Shown: piece by piece, positions 23,801 through 33,300 of the stretch
How the letters are laid out: each line of letters starts with the position of its first letter
Numbering within the stretch: the first letter of the stretch is position 1
DNA from: Bedellia somnulentella
Lineage: Eukaryota > Arthropoda > Insecta > Lepidoptera > Bedelliidae
NCBI GenBank assembly: GCA_963576735.1
Contig: OY755170.1
Location: 17,096,875 to 17,160,874 of the forward strand
Direction: 5' to 3'
Length of the DNA: 64,000 nucleotides
Made by a program: the position numbers and the translations under genes
The notes under the pieces: generated by a model
The model's input: only the letters and a program-made list of their open reading frames with translations
Database searches by the model: none
Told to the model about the DNA's origin: nothing

Positions 23801-25962
23801 GTAGAATTGTTAACAGGGAATGTACAAAATGTAAAAGAATTCCTAGAACAACTTTCATGATATTATGCTCAGCTTCCTGTTTGGTGTGATGCGAACTGCC
23901 AAATTCACTGAGAGATTTTTCAAATATTTTTATTCTATATTTAGTTCTTTTAGTTATGCATACATATATCAAAACAGGCAAAGCCTTTACAAAGGTGTAT
24001 TTCAATATCAATATCAATTTAACGATTTGTTATCAGGGAATGCACTCGTATAATAGTTATCAATATTCCAGCACTTTGCTCTATGATGTAAGGCAGGGGT
24101 GTCAAACTTATTTTAACAGAGAGCCGTATATTATAAAAAAGTGTAGGCGGGTCAGATTCAAATACAAAACGGAATAATTATTAAATTTTGTTATAATTGT
24201 ACTAGAGGTCCATTTCAGTTACAGTCAAATGGTTTAATCACGCAATTAGTTCAATACCTAGTGCAATGATTGAACGCACGATCTTAATTAAAGAGCTAAC
24301 TTTAGTCGGACATATAAAACGCAACGTTCAACCATCTGACTTAAGGTTTGTTAGTCACAAATAGTTAGGGTAATTAAGAGATTATACTACTTTGGATTTA
24401 TATAATGCTTGAAAGTTATGACTGCTTGATTGACTCTATTTTTGTTTAGGTTATTCACATATGCTCACAAGGCAGAGCTGAGGGAGGCGGAGCAGTGCCA
24501 AGTGTTTCCGAACATCCATTGTGAAATTTCCATAAAATAAAGAAACCCTGTAATGCTCCTTTGTTTTAATTAAAGTTGCAACCATATATTATGTACCCAG
24601 AATTTGCATGAAGGCTAACAAATAATTTATTTGTGTTCCAAAGTTAATTTCCGATATTAAAAGAAAGAAAAAATATATTCACTGCAGTGCACGTAAGGTA
24701 AAACAATAAATAAAACATAAATACTATTTACTATTTAACGGTTGAAGTATGTTTATAAAACAAAAAAACGAAAACAAATACTATACTTTATAAAAAACAA
24801 CTAAAATTTTAGTTTGATATATGAATAATTGAAAACATGTCACAAGACTAGCCACCTGCGTTGCAATGAATTGGCGGATGACAAAAATCGCGCTGCTTCC
24901 TTTTTTAAGTTCGCGTAGTTATTCATACTCTTGAACATTGAGTTAGTTAAAAAGGCGTCTTAATAAAATAATTTGATTGATTCCCATTAAATTGTGGTCC
25001 GGTCTTCGATGTTTAAAGTTAATAGTAAAGTAAAATCGTTCATATAACGCAAACATTCCATCATCCCTTTTCTCTTACGATTTCTAAATGAAATATTGAT
25101 GAGCGTATTTACGTCATTATTCATTTGAAGCTAGACACGTTTGCCAGGATTGCACAAAGTGGCATCAGTATTCCTTTCCCCAAAAGGAACGAATGGCGTC
25201 ATTTTATGTATAAAACACAGTATAATACTGGATTATTTCGAATTACCCATCTTGTTTCAGGAGTGGTATGGAACAACGCCAAGGCTCATTTTCTGACCCC
25301 GAATCCGAGGAGGAGAACGAGGAAGGAGACTACACCGTGTATGAATGCCCCGGCTTCGCTACTGTAAGTTGTTGATTTTACAAAATTAAGATCTATAGCT
25401 CAATAAAGATCCAAAAACGTTCGATTAATTTTATAATTCAAGCTTTGACTAAATGTTAATCTGTGTTACTTGGGCATATTTTTCCGGTTTCGGTTTTTAT
25501 TCCTCAATGGTACACTTTTTACAAGTTACCATAAGAGCCATCTCCTTCACCAGTTGTTTCCTTCACTAAACAATTTGTTCAAATTCGGTTTACAGGTCTA
25601 GGAGAACGTATGTGGTATGACGAAAGAAGCAACTGAGGATACTGGGACTTTTATGTGGTTGTTTTTTTTTTTTACAATGCTTTCCATGCCGTAATTTCCA
25701 AGAGAAGTTTTATAGCCGTGAGTATAAGTAGGTAGGTGGGAGAAATTAAATGACCAAATAGAAATGCAAAGTGAAGAGTACATCAAACTTCGCTCAAGTT
25801 ACGAGTACTGTACTGTTATGTATTAATTAGCTATACCTAAGTTTTTCTTGAATTAACTTGCAGACTGGCAACATGGAGGTGAAGAATCCAATTTTCTCCG
25901 AGGAGCCGACCCCGCTCACCCCGGCCACCTGCGAGATCGTGAAACCCCAAATGCGTGAATAA
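14571..25962 (+). CDS. NPDC1: NPDC1-family single-pass membrane protein, 5' end missing
   Basis: Seven exons (14571-14761, 16533-16860, 16936-17116, 18902-19075, 23194-23349, 25261-25363, 25864-25962) join in consistent phase into about 410 codons ending in TAA. Order of features: acidic Glu/Asp-rich extracellular part; one membrane segment (IAVIAAVGAAITVTLVGFGV); then a short tail with AHMYHYQHQKQQILAMER, EENEEGDYTVYECPG and GNMEVKNPIF. These last blocks match the conserved C-terminus of vertebrate NPDC1, a neural protein linked to vesicles and to control of proliferation; its function in insects is not established. The first exon seen begins in the middle of a codon, so the start codon and signal peptide lie upstream, beyond or inside the tandem array. 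Introns hold many repeats. The identity call is strong, the function only by family. Confidence 0.9.
15030..15400 (-). pseudogene. RTE-A deletion derivative: endonuclease joined to 3' end
   Basis: Minus-strand frame 15378-15130 reads GLLISERMANCMNDYKYVSP and VRIICVYAPDMSKSLSVREE, the middle of an RTE endonuclease domain. Immediately beyond it (15116-15030) lies the RTE-A 3' end, ACTATTGATCGCC and ACTCACGCCAT complement with TATG tail. The whole RT region has been lost. Confidence 0.65.
15530..15730 (-). mobile_element. SINE-like retroposon body, tail lost
   Basis: CCCTTAGTCGACTCCTACG and AGAGATGGAGTAGTGCTATTC match the recurrent SINE-like unit, but the TATG tail is absent. A GC-rich stretch (CCGGGGCGGCGGCACGCTAG) precedes it and may be its 5' head. 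Confidence 0.45.
16083..16160 (+). mobile_element. tRNA-derived SINE head, truncated
   Basis: CCAATGGGTGGAACAT (A box region), GAGTTCAAATCCCGGG (B box region) and TCGGGCCTACACCA match the start of the SINE at 46108-46456. The rest of the element is missing. Confidence 0.6.
16533..16860 (+). CDS. NPDC1: NPDC1 exon B
   Basis: Acceptor CATCACGCAG and donor T/GTAAGT. In phase 0 with exon A, giving LAK-EIERLNLMEF at the join. About 109 codons of acidic, Asn/Asp-rich extracellular sequence (ETEDIDDDHPNL) with no predicted membrane segment. Confidence 0.8.
16936..17116 (+). CDS. NPDC1: NPDC1 exon C
   Basis: Acceptor TTATTTTAG and donor GGCAC/GTAAGT. Only 75 bases of intron separate it from exon B. 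Encodes a Lys/Thr-rich stalk (NPNLSKTKTLVAENIDKLRA). It ends two bases into a codon. Both downstream candidates (18069 and 18902) supply the third base without breaking the frame. Confidence 0.8.
17117..18068. other. NPDC1 intron after exon C
   Basis: AT-rich, with a (TA)n run at about 17778-17800 and a TG/TC-rich tract before 18069. No gene or recognised element. Confidence 0.5.
18069..18165 (+). CDS. Candidate alternative terminal exon of NPDC1
   Basis: A long pyrimidine/TG tract (18010-18060) leads to TTATTTCAG and then an in-phase frame HRLVLLEQIGRLVKQLF... of 32 residues ending in TAG at 18163-18165. The segment is an amphipathic, Lys/Arg- and Leu/Val-rich helix with no acidic tail. If spliced from exon C, the protein would end before the membrane segment. 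AATAAA at 18415 could serve as its polyadenylation signal. It could also be a chance match, as no transcript data are available here. Confidence 0.4.
18166..18901. other. NPDC1 intron before exon D
   Basis: No coding sequence recognised. AATAAA at 18415 is a possible polyadenylation signal for the 18069-18165 exon. A (TG)n run lies at 18854-18866. Confidence 0.4.
18902..19075 (+). CDS. NPDC1: NPDC1 exon D (membrane segment)
   Basis: Acceptor TGATGGCAG and donor TACAG/GTGCTA. GC-rich compared with its surroundings. Encodes SSEDLATHAGPRGEGR, then PDSIYSIAVIAAVGA... with a roughly 22-residue hydrophobic span and WY at its inner edge, as in NPDC1 proteins. Confidence 0.85.
19155..19645 (+). repeat. 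Local tandem duplication in intron D-E
   Basis: 19155-19400 is repeated at 19436-19645 (initial period 281). The second copy lacks about 35 bases around the GAAAAAGGAGCTACTCAATT segment. Shared words include GGAAAATGAAACATTATGGA and TTTCACATCTACCTTTAAAG. A handful of substitutions show that it is older than the 7.4 kb duplication. Confidence 0.85.
19646..20369. other. NPDC1 intron, no gene seen
   Basis: Non-coding. A stop-free frame through 20120-20370 joins the RTE fragment but has no recognisable domain before about 20370. Confidence 0.4.
20370..20793 (+). pseudogene. RTE-B LINE C-terminus and 3' end
   Basis: Frame to 20569 contains SELRVNQRAMEMVMLGVSLR and DRIRNGDIRRR, the C-terminal region of a widespread insect RTE-type element. 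A frame change just before it turns PVMTYGTET out of frame. GGCCTAAGTCTATTGGTGGA followed by CGTCTACTGGCT marks the usual 3' end. It is distinct from RTE-A and inactive. Confidence 0.7.
20844..21076. mobile_element. Inverted-repeat element with an internal tRNA-like head
   Basis: The 28-base ends at 20844-20871 and 21049-21076 are inverted copies with one mismatch (core CAAGGAAAGAAAAA). Inside, 20978-21045 reads TAGCCCAGTTGGCAGAGC ... GCGGTTTCAAGTCTTGCC, which resembles Pol III A and B boxes. No clear target duplication is visible. It may be a MITE that captured a SINE head, or a SINE inserted in a MITE. Confidence 0.5.
21090..21152 (+). mobile_element. SINE-like 3' end fragment with TATG tail
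   Basis: CTCTGGCTAACCCTTCTAGA, TTTATAGCTGTGAGTATATG and TTTGTATGTAC match the 3' end of the recurrent SINE-like unit. Confidence 0.6.
21153..23193. other. NPDC1 intron D-E, right part
   Basis: AT-rich, without gene or recognised element. Open frames such as 21648-21980 lack family features. Confidence 0.5.
23194..23349 (+). CDS. NPDC1: NPDC1 exon E (juxtamembrane, YHYQHQ block)
   Basis: Acceptor ATGATCTAG and donor GAG AG/GTATGG. Encodes LSRKAKAAMDVEYPAYGVTG directly after the membrane segment and AHSAHMYHYQHQKQQILAME, the most diagnostic NPDC1 block. The preceding intron is over 4 kb. Confidence 0.9.
23350..25260. other. NPDC1 intron E-F
   Basis: No coding sequence. Bases 24093-24200 start CAGGGGTGTCAAACTTATTT, the typical terminus of an animal hAT element, but no matching other end (GACACCCCTG) is present. 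Confidence 0.4.
24093..24200 (+). mobile_element. hAT-like transposon end fragment
   Basis: CAGGGGTGTCAAACTTATTT followed by a GAGAGCCGT stretch resembles the 5' terminal inverted repeat and subterminal region of hAT/Charlie-type elements. Only one end is seen. Confidence 0.35.
25261..25363 (+). CDS. NPDC1: NPDC1 exon F (TVYECPG block)
   Basis: Acceptor CTTGTTTCAG and donor ACT/GTAAGT. Encodes SDPESEEENEEGDYTVYECP, matching the acidic DEENEDGDFTVYECPG block of vertebrate NPDC1. Confidence 0.9.
25688..25742 (+). mobile_element. SINE-like 3' end fragment
   Basis: CCAAGAGAAGTTTTATAGCC then GTGAGTATAAGTAGGTAGG; a truncated, mutated 3' end of the recurrent SINE-like unit, in the last NPDC1 intron. 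Confidence 0.5.
25864..25962 (+). CDS. NPDC1: NPDC1 last coding exon
   Basis: Acceptor TTAACTTGCAG. Encodes TGNMEVKNPIFSEEPTPLTP and ends KPQMRE with TAA at 25960-25962. The GNMEVKNP(I/L)F motif is conserved from human to this protein. Confidence 0.9.
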   Translation, partial: TGNMEVKNPIFSEEPTPLTPATCEIVKPQMRE

Positions 25963-26220
25963 ACACCACAGACTTCGCTGCAGACTGCTTTGTTAGCTTC
26001 TCTCAACAACCTCTTTATTTGCGCCTCTATATTTTGTCTTCAACCAAAATGTTTAATATTTTTGGTTCTAATTTATTTTTCGATATGCTAGAAGCTCAAA
26101 TATTTATTGAACAAGAAGTTAGAAGGGATGAACTGTTTTTCGTTGACTATTTACTAGTAACATCTTAAGTTACTCTAAAAGAAATATGGTGCCAACTGTT
26201 AACATACGTATACCTACTTA

Positions 26221-26226
26221 AATAAA
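26221..26226 (+). promoter_or_regulatory. Candidate polyadenylation signal of NPDC1
   Basis: AATAAA about 260 bases after the TAA. An earlier AATAAA overlaps the stop codon region itself (25958-25963) and is less likely to be used. Confidence 0.45.
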
Positions 26227-26370
26227 GTAGATGATTGCGTAATTTTTAAAGTCTAGTCAAATCTTCGCTTCCGATTCTTGTCTGCATGTATGCATGTATT
26301 TAAGAATATTTAATCGTTCGATATGTAAGGAATGCGGTCGATTTTATTATAAATAAATCGATTTTATTAA

Positions 26371-26708
26371 ACAGAAGGGCGTGAGTTCCAATCCTGGGAC
26401 GGGCCTACACCAATTTGTCTTTTCTAAAGTCATATGTGTGGTTAATTTATCATGGTTGCTAACGGTGAGGGAAAACATCGTGAGGAAACCCACATGGCTG
26501 AGTTGTACTTAGTCATGTGACAGTGTATTCGACAAAACGGCGATAGGCCTGCCCCCTATCACGTGAGTACACTGTCTAAGCAAAACGTGGGTACCTTCTC
26601 TGGAAACTAGATGGCGCTTGCCATGTGAGTTCAGGAGTATTGGTACCTCTGCCAACCCCTTCGGGGATAAACGGCGTGAACGTTTATGTTATGTTATGTT
26701 ATGTTATG
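26371..26708 (+). mobile_element. tRNA-derived SINE with TTATG tail
   Basis: Begins at the B-box region (GTGAGTTCCAATCCTGGGAC), then CGGGCCTACACCAATTTGTC, GAGGGAAAACATCGTGAGGA and GGGGATAAACGGCGTGAACG, and ends in repeated TTATG. Near-identical in body to 46108-46456; the A-box end is missing. Confidence 0.75.
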
Positions 26709-29700
26709 ATTTTATCTAGTTTAAAATTTAACACACTTCTAATTTAGTTCGTATTTGTGGATATGTGAGGAGTGCTCCGATGGTGACTGGGACAAGTTAT
26801 TATTACTGATAAAGCTGGGTCGGGTTGCGCAGGTGGGTATGCTAGATATCTCCCACTATCAGTGAAGAGGCCTATAACCAATAATCTATATCGAAAAGCC
26901 TACCGAAGGAGATAGTGACTATTAGTGACACAAAGGCTACTTTCTCTCTATTCTATCCCTAATTCCTCTGAGTCCTAAAAATCAAAGTGACCCAAATCAA
27001 GAAAATGGAATAAGAAAGAAGTTTTAGCCCTAAATGGTTTTAATTATTTTATAAGTGCCCATATTTATTAAAAATATATATTTTGCTGGCACGCTGGCAC
27101 TTCAACAAACCCCACCATACCGAAAATCCTTTAGCTAATCATGTCATTATTAAAAATTTTAAGTTTTAAGTCCGATCAATAAGATTAAGTTCGTCTTCCA
27201 TTATAGAATCCAAAAATTTGTATTCATTAGAAACCAGTAAGAAGTGGTTTGATAATTTGTTTTTACAAATTCAATTAAGCACGTTAAGTTTAAACAATCC
27301 ATATAAAATTATAATGTACTTATGTATTTTCAGATTGTACTTTACTCTAAATTTCTTAAATATTACGGATATATAATACTAATCAGTGTCCTTATAATAA
27401 CTTATTAAAACATACGTAAGTTGAACTAGTATATTTTGAAACGTTTTAGAAGATTTCTCCCAAAATAAACAGTACTAATAGTGATATTTAATATGCATTT
27501 ATAAAATGCTATCAGATATGTCTCTCTTAGAGTTATAAATCTTACCCATACAAATATTTTCTAACTTACTTTTATGACTTTCTCTGTTCGTTTATATTTT
27601 CATTCTTATAAAGTCATTATTCTGATTAAACTGCCAAAAGAAAACTATGTTTTTTTATAGAAACACAGTTTTCACACCACGAAACACTCCAAAATCTGTC
27701 TTTTTGACAGCAACTGCACAAATTGATGTAACTTGGTACGAATTCGTAAACTTTTGCCAACAATATGTGCCACCGTTTTTTTACATTTCTTGTTGGTTAT
27801 ATTTATAGACATAAGTCACTTATCTTCAGTGGTCGACATAATTGAGATAATTATTGAAGATTTGCAAAATAGAGTAACAGAAATGTATTAGTTATTTTAC
27901 AATATTTTAAATTTATATACTACTTCATGTGATTTACAAATTATCTTAAAATGATTTGTAACGGTCAATTGGCTTTGGACATTTTAGTGAGACATTACGA
28001 GTGATATATTAAACCATTGCAATTCACTACTCATGGAGATTAAAGAAATTAGTAACTTTATCGATAATGTTTATTTGGATTCATCAAAACGTTCAACAAC
28101 GGGGGGAGTATAAGGAGAAGCAAAATGTATAGAACCCTGCGTCTGTGAATATAGTCTGGAGAGGAAAGCGGCAACTTCCAAGCATAGATACGTCTCCAGG
28201 TGGATTTATTTACTAACAAAAGGAGTTCTAATGATTTATCCTCCTATAGTTGTTTCAATTTTATTTACAACCTGATGTATTATTATATTTTTTACAAATA
28301 GAAAAGACTTAGAAAAGTTAGTCCCCCCGCCACACATATCGCCACAATCTATTTATACCGTTCGTTAATTACAGCTTTAACTAAACCTATCATCGTAAAC
28401 ATTTATATTTATACGACTACAATTTTGATATTATATCAATTGAAACTAACTTTAAACAAGATATGTGATGCAAAGTCAATCAATTAAAAATAAATCAAAA
28501 TATGTTTTAATAACAAAGTTTTGGTAAACTTTTGCAGCAAGGAAAGCAAGATAACATGTTAATACCAGATGATCAGTCTCATTTTGCTAACCTGAACTTA
28601 TTTTGAACCTTTAAAAAAAATATACATTGTTGCAATCAAATATCTACCAATCTACCAAATACCTATATACTAAATTATCATATCAATACACTAAAACAAT
28701 AGTAAAATCGCCATCTATTGGTTTGATTGTCTCAAGTCAATCAATGAAATACTTCTATAATGAATTGCAAATACACTCTACAAATCAAATTTACAAGAAA
28801 AAAATCGCATACGAACATTAACTTGTTAGTATAATTGCTAACACAAAGGACCGGAAATATGTAATCAACCGTGTATAGTGCTCCATACTGATTATTTGAA
28901 ACCCCCTAAAAACCTAGACAAAGTGTACGGAACGCAGACTTTCAAAGTCAATAGGCTTATAAGCACACATACGAAGATTCCATTTTCAAATTGGCGTCAC
29001 GTCACTGTTCCCCGTTACTGGTAGAAATTTCTTATTTAAGATCTAATTTTTGATTGCGTAGAATTCGTACAGCTATTTGTTTTGGGCATGTCGGAGAAAC
29101 AACTCTTACAACTGAATCTGATTTAACGAACGATAATTATTATTTAATCATCTTATGATTATTTAAACTGATCTCACTTTCTTTATTATCATCATAGGTA
29201 ACAAGGGAGCACGGGGGGTGAGAGATACTTTGCCACGTAAGAATTGAGAAGCTAACCCATTTTTCATAAAGTTCTGTCAGTATCACACTTTTTTTTTATA
29301 TTCAAATGTTCAAGGACCACTTCTTTGATAAAAATATAGCTTATAATTTGCAAGTTCATTAAAGGTTAATTTACGGAATGAAAAATCAGATCTTAGTCTA
29401 AGTTTTTAAAATTATTAATGCTGCAAGATATTTACCTTTTGAAAATCAATTGCATGAGAAGTCTTATTAGCTACTGTTCCAAGCGATGTTCATATAATAT
29501 TCACTATAATTAACCGAAAAATTGATGTTAACTGTAACTGTGTAATCTGAATTAAATCTATATCGTGTTGTGAAATATCTTTATGTCATGCATAACAATA
29601 TCTTCTTGAATTTAGGTGTCTAACTGTGAAGTAGTTCTTAATTTTTGTGTATTTTGAGAAAACTACTGTAACTTGAGAGAACTTGTATGCCTTAGTAACT

Positions 29701-30864
29701 GAAATGGTAATCTAAACAATGTTTATTATTGCTAAATTTATGTTCAAAGACCACTTCTTTAATAAAAATATAATTTGGTTATGAACCTTTTGTAATCTTT
29801 ATTTGTTTTTGTTTTAGTTTAGCATTATTTTCCATTAATTTTTCTTGTATAGAAGCGTAGCATAACTTATACAATATATTTTTCCATCTTACTCTCGTGT
29901 TCCAAATTTTTATAAATTGTAATAGATTTTCAATGGAAAGGTCTTTTATTAACATTATTTATAATATTTCATGTTATACCCTCTCTGACTGAATATTTTT
30001 AGCATGTATTATAAGTTTTATTATCATTTCAATTGCTTTGTCAGTTTGTTTTTCTTTCCACATTTTTATTATTCTTGAAATAGTTATATTATCCGTTCTT
30101 CCTATATCACAAAAGGTTTTCTTTGTTTAAGTCTGAATTATTTAATTTAATATTAGTTAAATTTACTAAATTTTGGAGAAGATTATTTATGGTGTTTTTT
30201 CACTACTTTTTATTATAAATAGATAATTTAAAATGTATCTTTCTTGACCGCTGTTTTTAACATGCAATTCAATCCTACTCACACTATTTCTAAAAGTATT
30301 TTACAAACATTTAACTTTCATTTAGATTAAGACAGTTACGGAAGTTGTATTAAAGTAGAACGTTCACGCCTTGTCATTGAATTTCTTGATCTACATCCAA
30401 ACAGGGTAAAAATGTAGAAGACAAATTGAGGCGTTGTTGACTCTAATATTTACCAAATATATTAACTATGTATGTGTCCACCTTCTCGTATGTAGCAAAA
30501 ATACTTACTTAACTATCGAAATTGTAAAACATTATAAATGTTATAAAATATAGTATATCGATGTAGTTATACAAATATTCGTTTCGAATTTTGGCTCATA
30601 CTATTGTGTTACAAATCAAATACTTGAACTTTGTTTAAACTTTACTGTAATGAATGTATTTTAAATAAATATTGTATGTATACACGGCAGATTTCGTTTT
30701 TTATTGGTACCCTTTACTTCTTTAGACTGAAGACGTCTGCCCTTTTGGATTACATTCTATTTGATCTAAATGTGTCCTACGTGGTCCAGCATCCGCTTTA
30801 GCTGCGTCTTTCACCAATTTTCTTTTATCAAAACTCTCCATATTCCCATTACCATCTTACCAAG
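26709..30864. other. Intergenic, no gene seen
   Basis: AT-rich sequence downstream of NPDC1. Bases 29309-29340 and 29742-29772 share a short word (ACCACTTCTTT.ATAAAAATAT), suggesting an old local duplication. No coding frame or complete mobile element is visible. Confidence 0.5.
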
Positions 30865-31078
30865 ATACCCAAAGCGCAATGGAGTTGGCTATCTTAGAAG
30901 TTTCACTACGCAATCGTTTTTACGACGAGGAGATCCATAGAAAAACCGGGGTCACTGACATAACCCAAAGAGTTGCACAATTTAAAAGGCAATGGGCAGC
31001 GCACATAGCCTGCAGAACCGGTAGCCATGAGGGCTCGAACGTTCTGGAGTGGCGCGTACCGGACGTCGCAGTATGAGA
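30865..31078 (+). pseudogene. RTE-B LINE fragment
   Basis: Frame 30879-31076 reads MELAILEVSLRNRFYDEEIH and TQRVAQFKRQWAAHIACRTG, the same C-terminal region as at 20370-20793 and extending a little further. No 3' end follows. Confidence 0.65.
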
Positions 31079-31669
31079 TGTTTGTTTACTATCGAGTATG
31101 AACCCTTCGTATAGCGGGGTATGCTGAGGGGAATCCGTCAGATTAGTAAAAAAAGATAATCCTCCAAAAAACTCGAGCGCTTCAGACTAAGTAAAGGTAG
31201 GTTAATTACATTTTGAAGAGTGTATAACTGGATAATCTGACGATTTTGGAGTGACGTTAAGAAATAAGATGGTCAAGAATCTTCAAGCGCGTGATGCGGG
31301 TGACGGCAATGTTCCCGCGATGGTGTTTTGGTGTAATATTTGTGCAGGCATTAAAACTGAACATTGTTGTTAAATTTCCTTTAAAATGGCCAGAATAACG
31401 ACATCCCTTACATTAATCATCAGATTAATATATAATGGTTATCAGAATTATAAATCGCATTCATACTGTTAATGACTGACGCGCCCAAGTATTGCTATAC
31501 TACTATTTTTATAAATGTTTACACGCTCTCTCCCCCACTAAAATATAAACTTGTAATATATTTCTTTTAATTTCGGAACATGAACTATCAAATCCAATAG
31601 GTATCTACGATGCTCGAGCAACTGCAAATTTAGCATCCAGGCCTCCCCTACTACTAGGGATGGAAAGTG
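31079..31669. other. Intergenic, no gene seen
   Basis: No coding sequence or clear repeat. Confidence 0.4.
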
Positions 31670-31735
31670 TAAGGATGATATCGACTGAAGGGTGAAAAAA
31701 TATCCTTTTTCACCATTCAGTCGATATCATCCTTA
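31670..31735. repeat. Near-perfect 29-bp hairpin
   Basis: Arms 31671-31699 and 31706-31734 are inverted copies with a single mismatch, separated by a six-base loop (ATATCC). The stem can be extended by one T-A pair outward. It contains GATATCGACTGAA and its complement. An RNA of either strand would fold into one long stem. Confidence 0.9.
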
Positions 31736-31749
31736 TCGCATTATCATGC

Positions 31750-31996
31750 GAATAATGCTCCATAGTTTAATGTTTAGTTACTCAGTGTCCCATATATATC
31801 GCGTAGATTTATTCTCATGTTAGCTGGCTGACTTTACAGAATCTTTATTATATTACTTATGTTATGAAAAAGTAGATGTTATATATGTGATAGGTATTTT
31901 GTAGTAGATATTTAATAGATGTTTAAGTTTAATATAATCGCATTGGGCTATGCCTGTAATGGTTATGTAATGTAAATATATAAATAAATAAATATA
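31750..31996 (+). mobile_element. LINE 3' untranslated end with AAAT tail
   Basis: GGGCTATGCCTGTAATGGTT followed by ATGTAATGTAAATATATAAA and ATAAATAAATAT resembles the 3' end of a CR1/jockey-type LINE. No coding sequence remains. Confidence 0.45.
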
Positions 31997-32472
31997 TCCT
32001 AAGCTTATGTATGGCAGTGAATGTTGGGTGTGGCAGAAGAAGCATGGGAGTGGGAGTAGAGTTAATACAGTAGCGATGAGGTGCCTCAGAAAATTGTATG
32101 ATGTTAGATTATGCGATCAAGTGAGAAATAGCTTGATTCGAGTAGAAGTGGTTTGAAAGATGATATTGTAAAAAAGATAGAAAAAGGAATGCTAAAATGG
32201 TTTGCGCCCATACAGAGGATGGATGATTGTAAATTATTTAAAATCAATTAAAGAGCCAGTGTGGAAGGTAATGTTAGTAAAGGAAAACCACAAAGGGCAC
32301 ATTGAGATCAAATAGAGAATGTGTTTAAAAAAGTTGACGTTGTGTGAAACGATTGATAAATGTAGACAAAAGTTGAAAGGTTTGCCAGGATCGTACAAAG
32401 TGGTGATCGATTGTCTCTGCCTACCCCAATGGGAACTAACCACGGCGCGTGAGTATGTATGTATGTATCTTA
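31997..32472 (+). pseudogene. RTE-A LINE C-terminus and 3' end
   Basis: AAGCTTATGTATGGCAGTGA and TTGGGTGTGGCAGAAGAAGC encode the YGSECWVWQKKH segment in broken frames, then TGCCTACCCCAATGGGAACT and GTGAGTATGTATGTATG. Truncated at its 5' end and abutting the preceding LINE tail. Confidence 0.7.
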
Positions 32473-32714
32473 AGATTAGTATTTGTCTCCACGTTTGAAT
32501 CTAGTGCTTAGTTATGAAATGTACGATAGTGCTAAAATTCCATGGAGGGATAGCTACGTTGAGATCATACTATTCGTTCTTTTGAAATTTAATAGGGAAA
32601 ACAATAGTCTAAGCAAGGCTAAAGGCTTAAGGAACCCACCTGAGATAGATTCAGAAAGCGCCACTTTAAGCTGACACCATCTATGCTTATATCTTAAACA
32701 AAGTAATGCCGTGT

Positions 32715-33045
32715 CTGCCGTGGGTGCCTCGGTGGTCTAGCGGTTAAGCGCTTGGCTTCAAGTACGGTGGTCTCGGGTTCGTTTTCGGGGGGGGGGGATA
32801 AACTTTTAATTTACATTTGTAAGATTTAACCCCGTTTGGAAGGATATTGCAGGCTTGAATCACCTGATTATCTGAAAATTAAGATGATTCCGTGTTTCGG
32901 AGAGCACGTTAAGCCGTCGGTCCCGGTTACTATTACGGTGTAGTCGTTAGTCTGCCAACCCGCAATTGGCAAGCGTGGTGGAATAAGGCTAAATTACCCT
33001 AGATAGGGTCAGCTCGAGCCCCTTGGTGGGGATGTATATGGATTT
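32715..33045 (+). mobile_element. tRNA-derived SINE, second family
   Basis: A box GGTGGTCTAGCGG, a degenerate B box GGGTTCGTTTTCG and a G run, then CGTGTTTCGGAGAGCACGTT and AAGCCGTCGGTCCCGGTTAC. The last words are typical of a common lepidopteran SINE. Its end merges with the next SINE-like unit. Confidence 0.65.
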
Positions 33046-33047
33046 TG

Positions 33048-33300
33048 AGTGAATGCCGTGTAGTGCCCGCTCAGAATGTCACTACCCCTTTCTACCTACG
33101 GGCGTCGTAAGAGGCGACTAACATTTGGGAGTTTTTTAATTAGCGTTTGGGCAATGCGATTGGAGACCCATCACCCAAGAAACTTTATTTCTACCATCTT
33201 CGCCCCTATCACCTTCCGAATGTGGCAGAAGAGTTTCCAGCTCTGAAGCTCTGACTATCCCTCTTTGGGATTTATGGCCTTGAGTATATGTATGTATGAA
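33048..33300 (+). mobile_element. SINE-like retroposon with TATG tail
   Basis: GAATGCCGTGTAGTGCCCGC, GTCGTAAGAGGCGACTAA, GCGATTGGAGACCCATCACC, then TTGGGATTTATGGCCTTGAG and TATATGTATGTATG. A nearly full copy of the recurrent unit. Confidence 0.75.
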
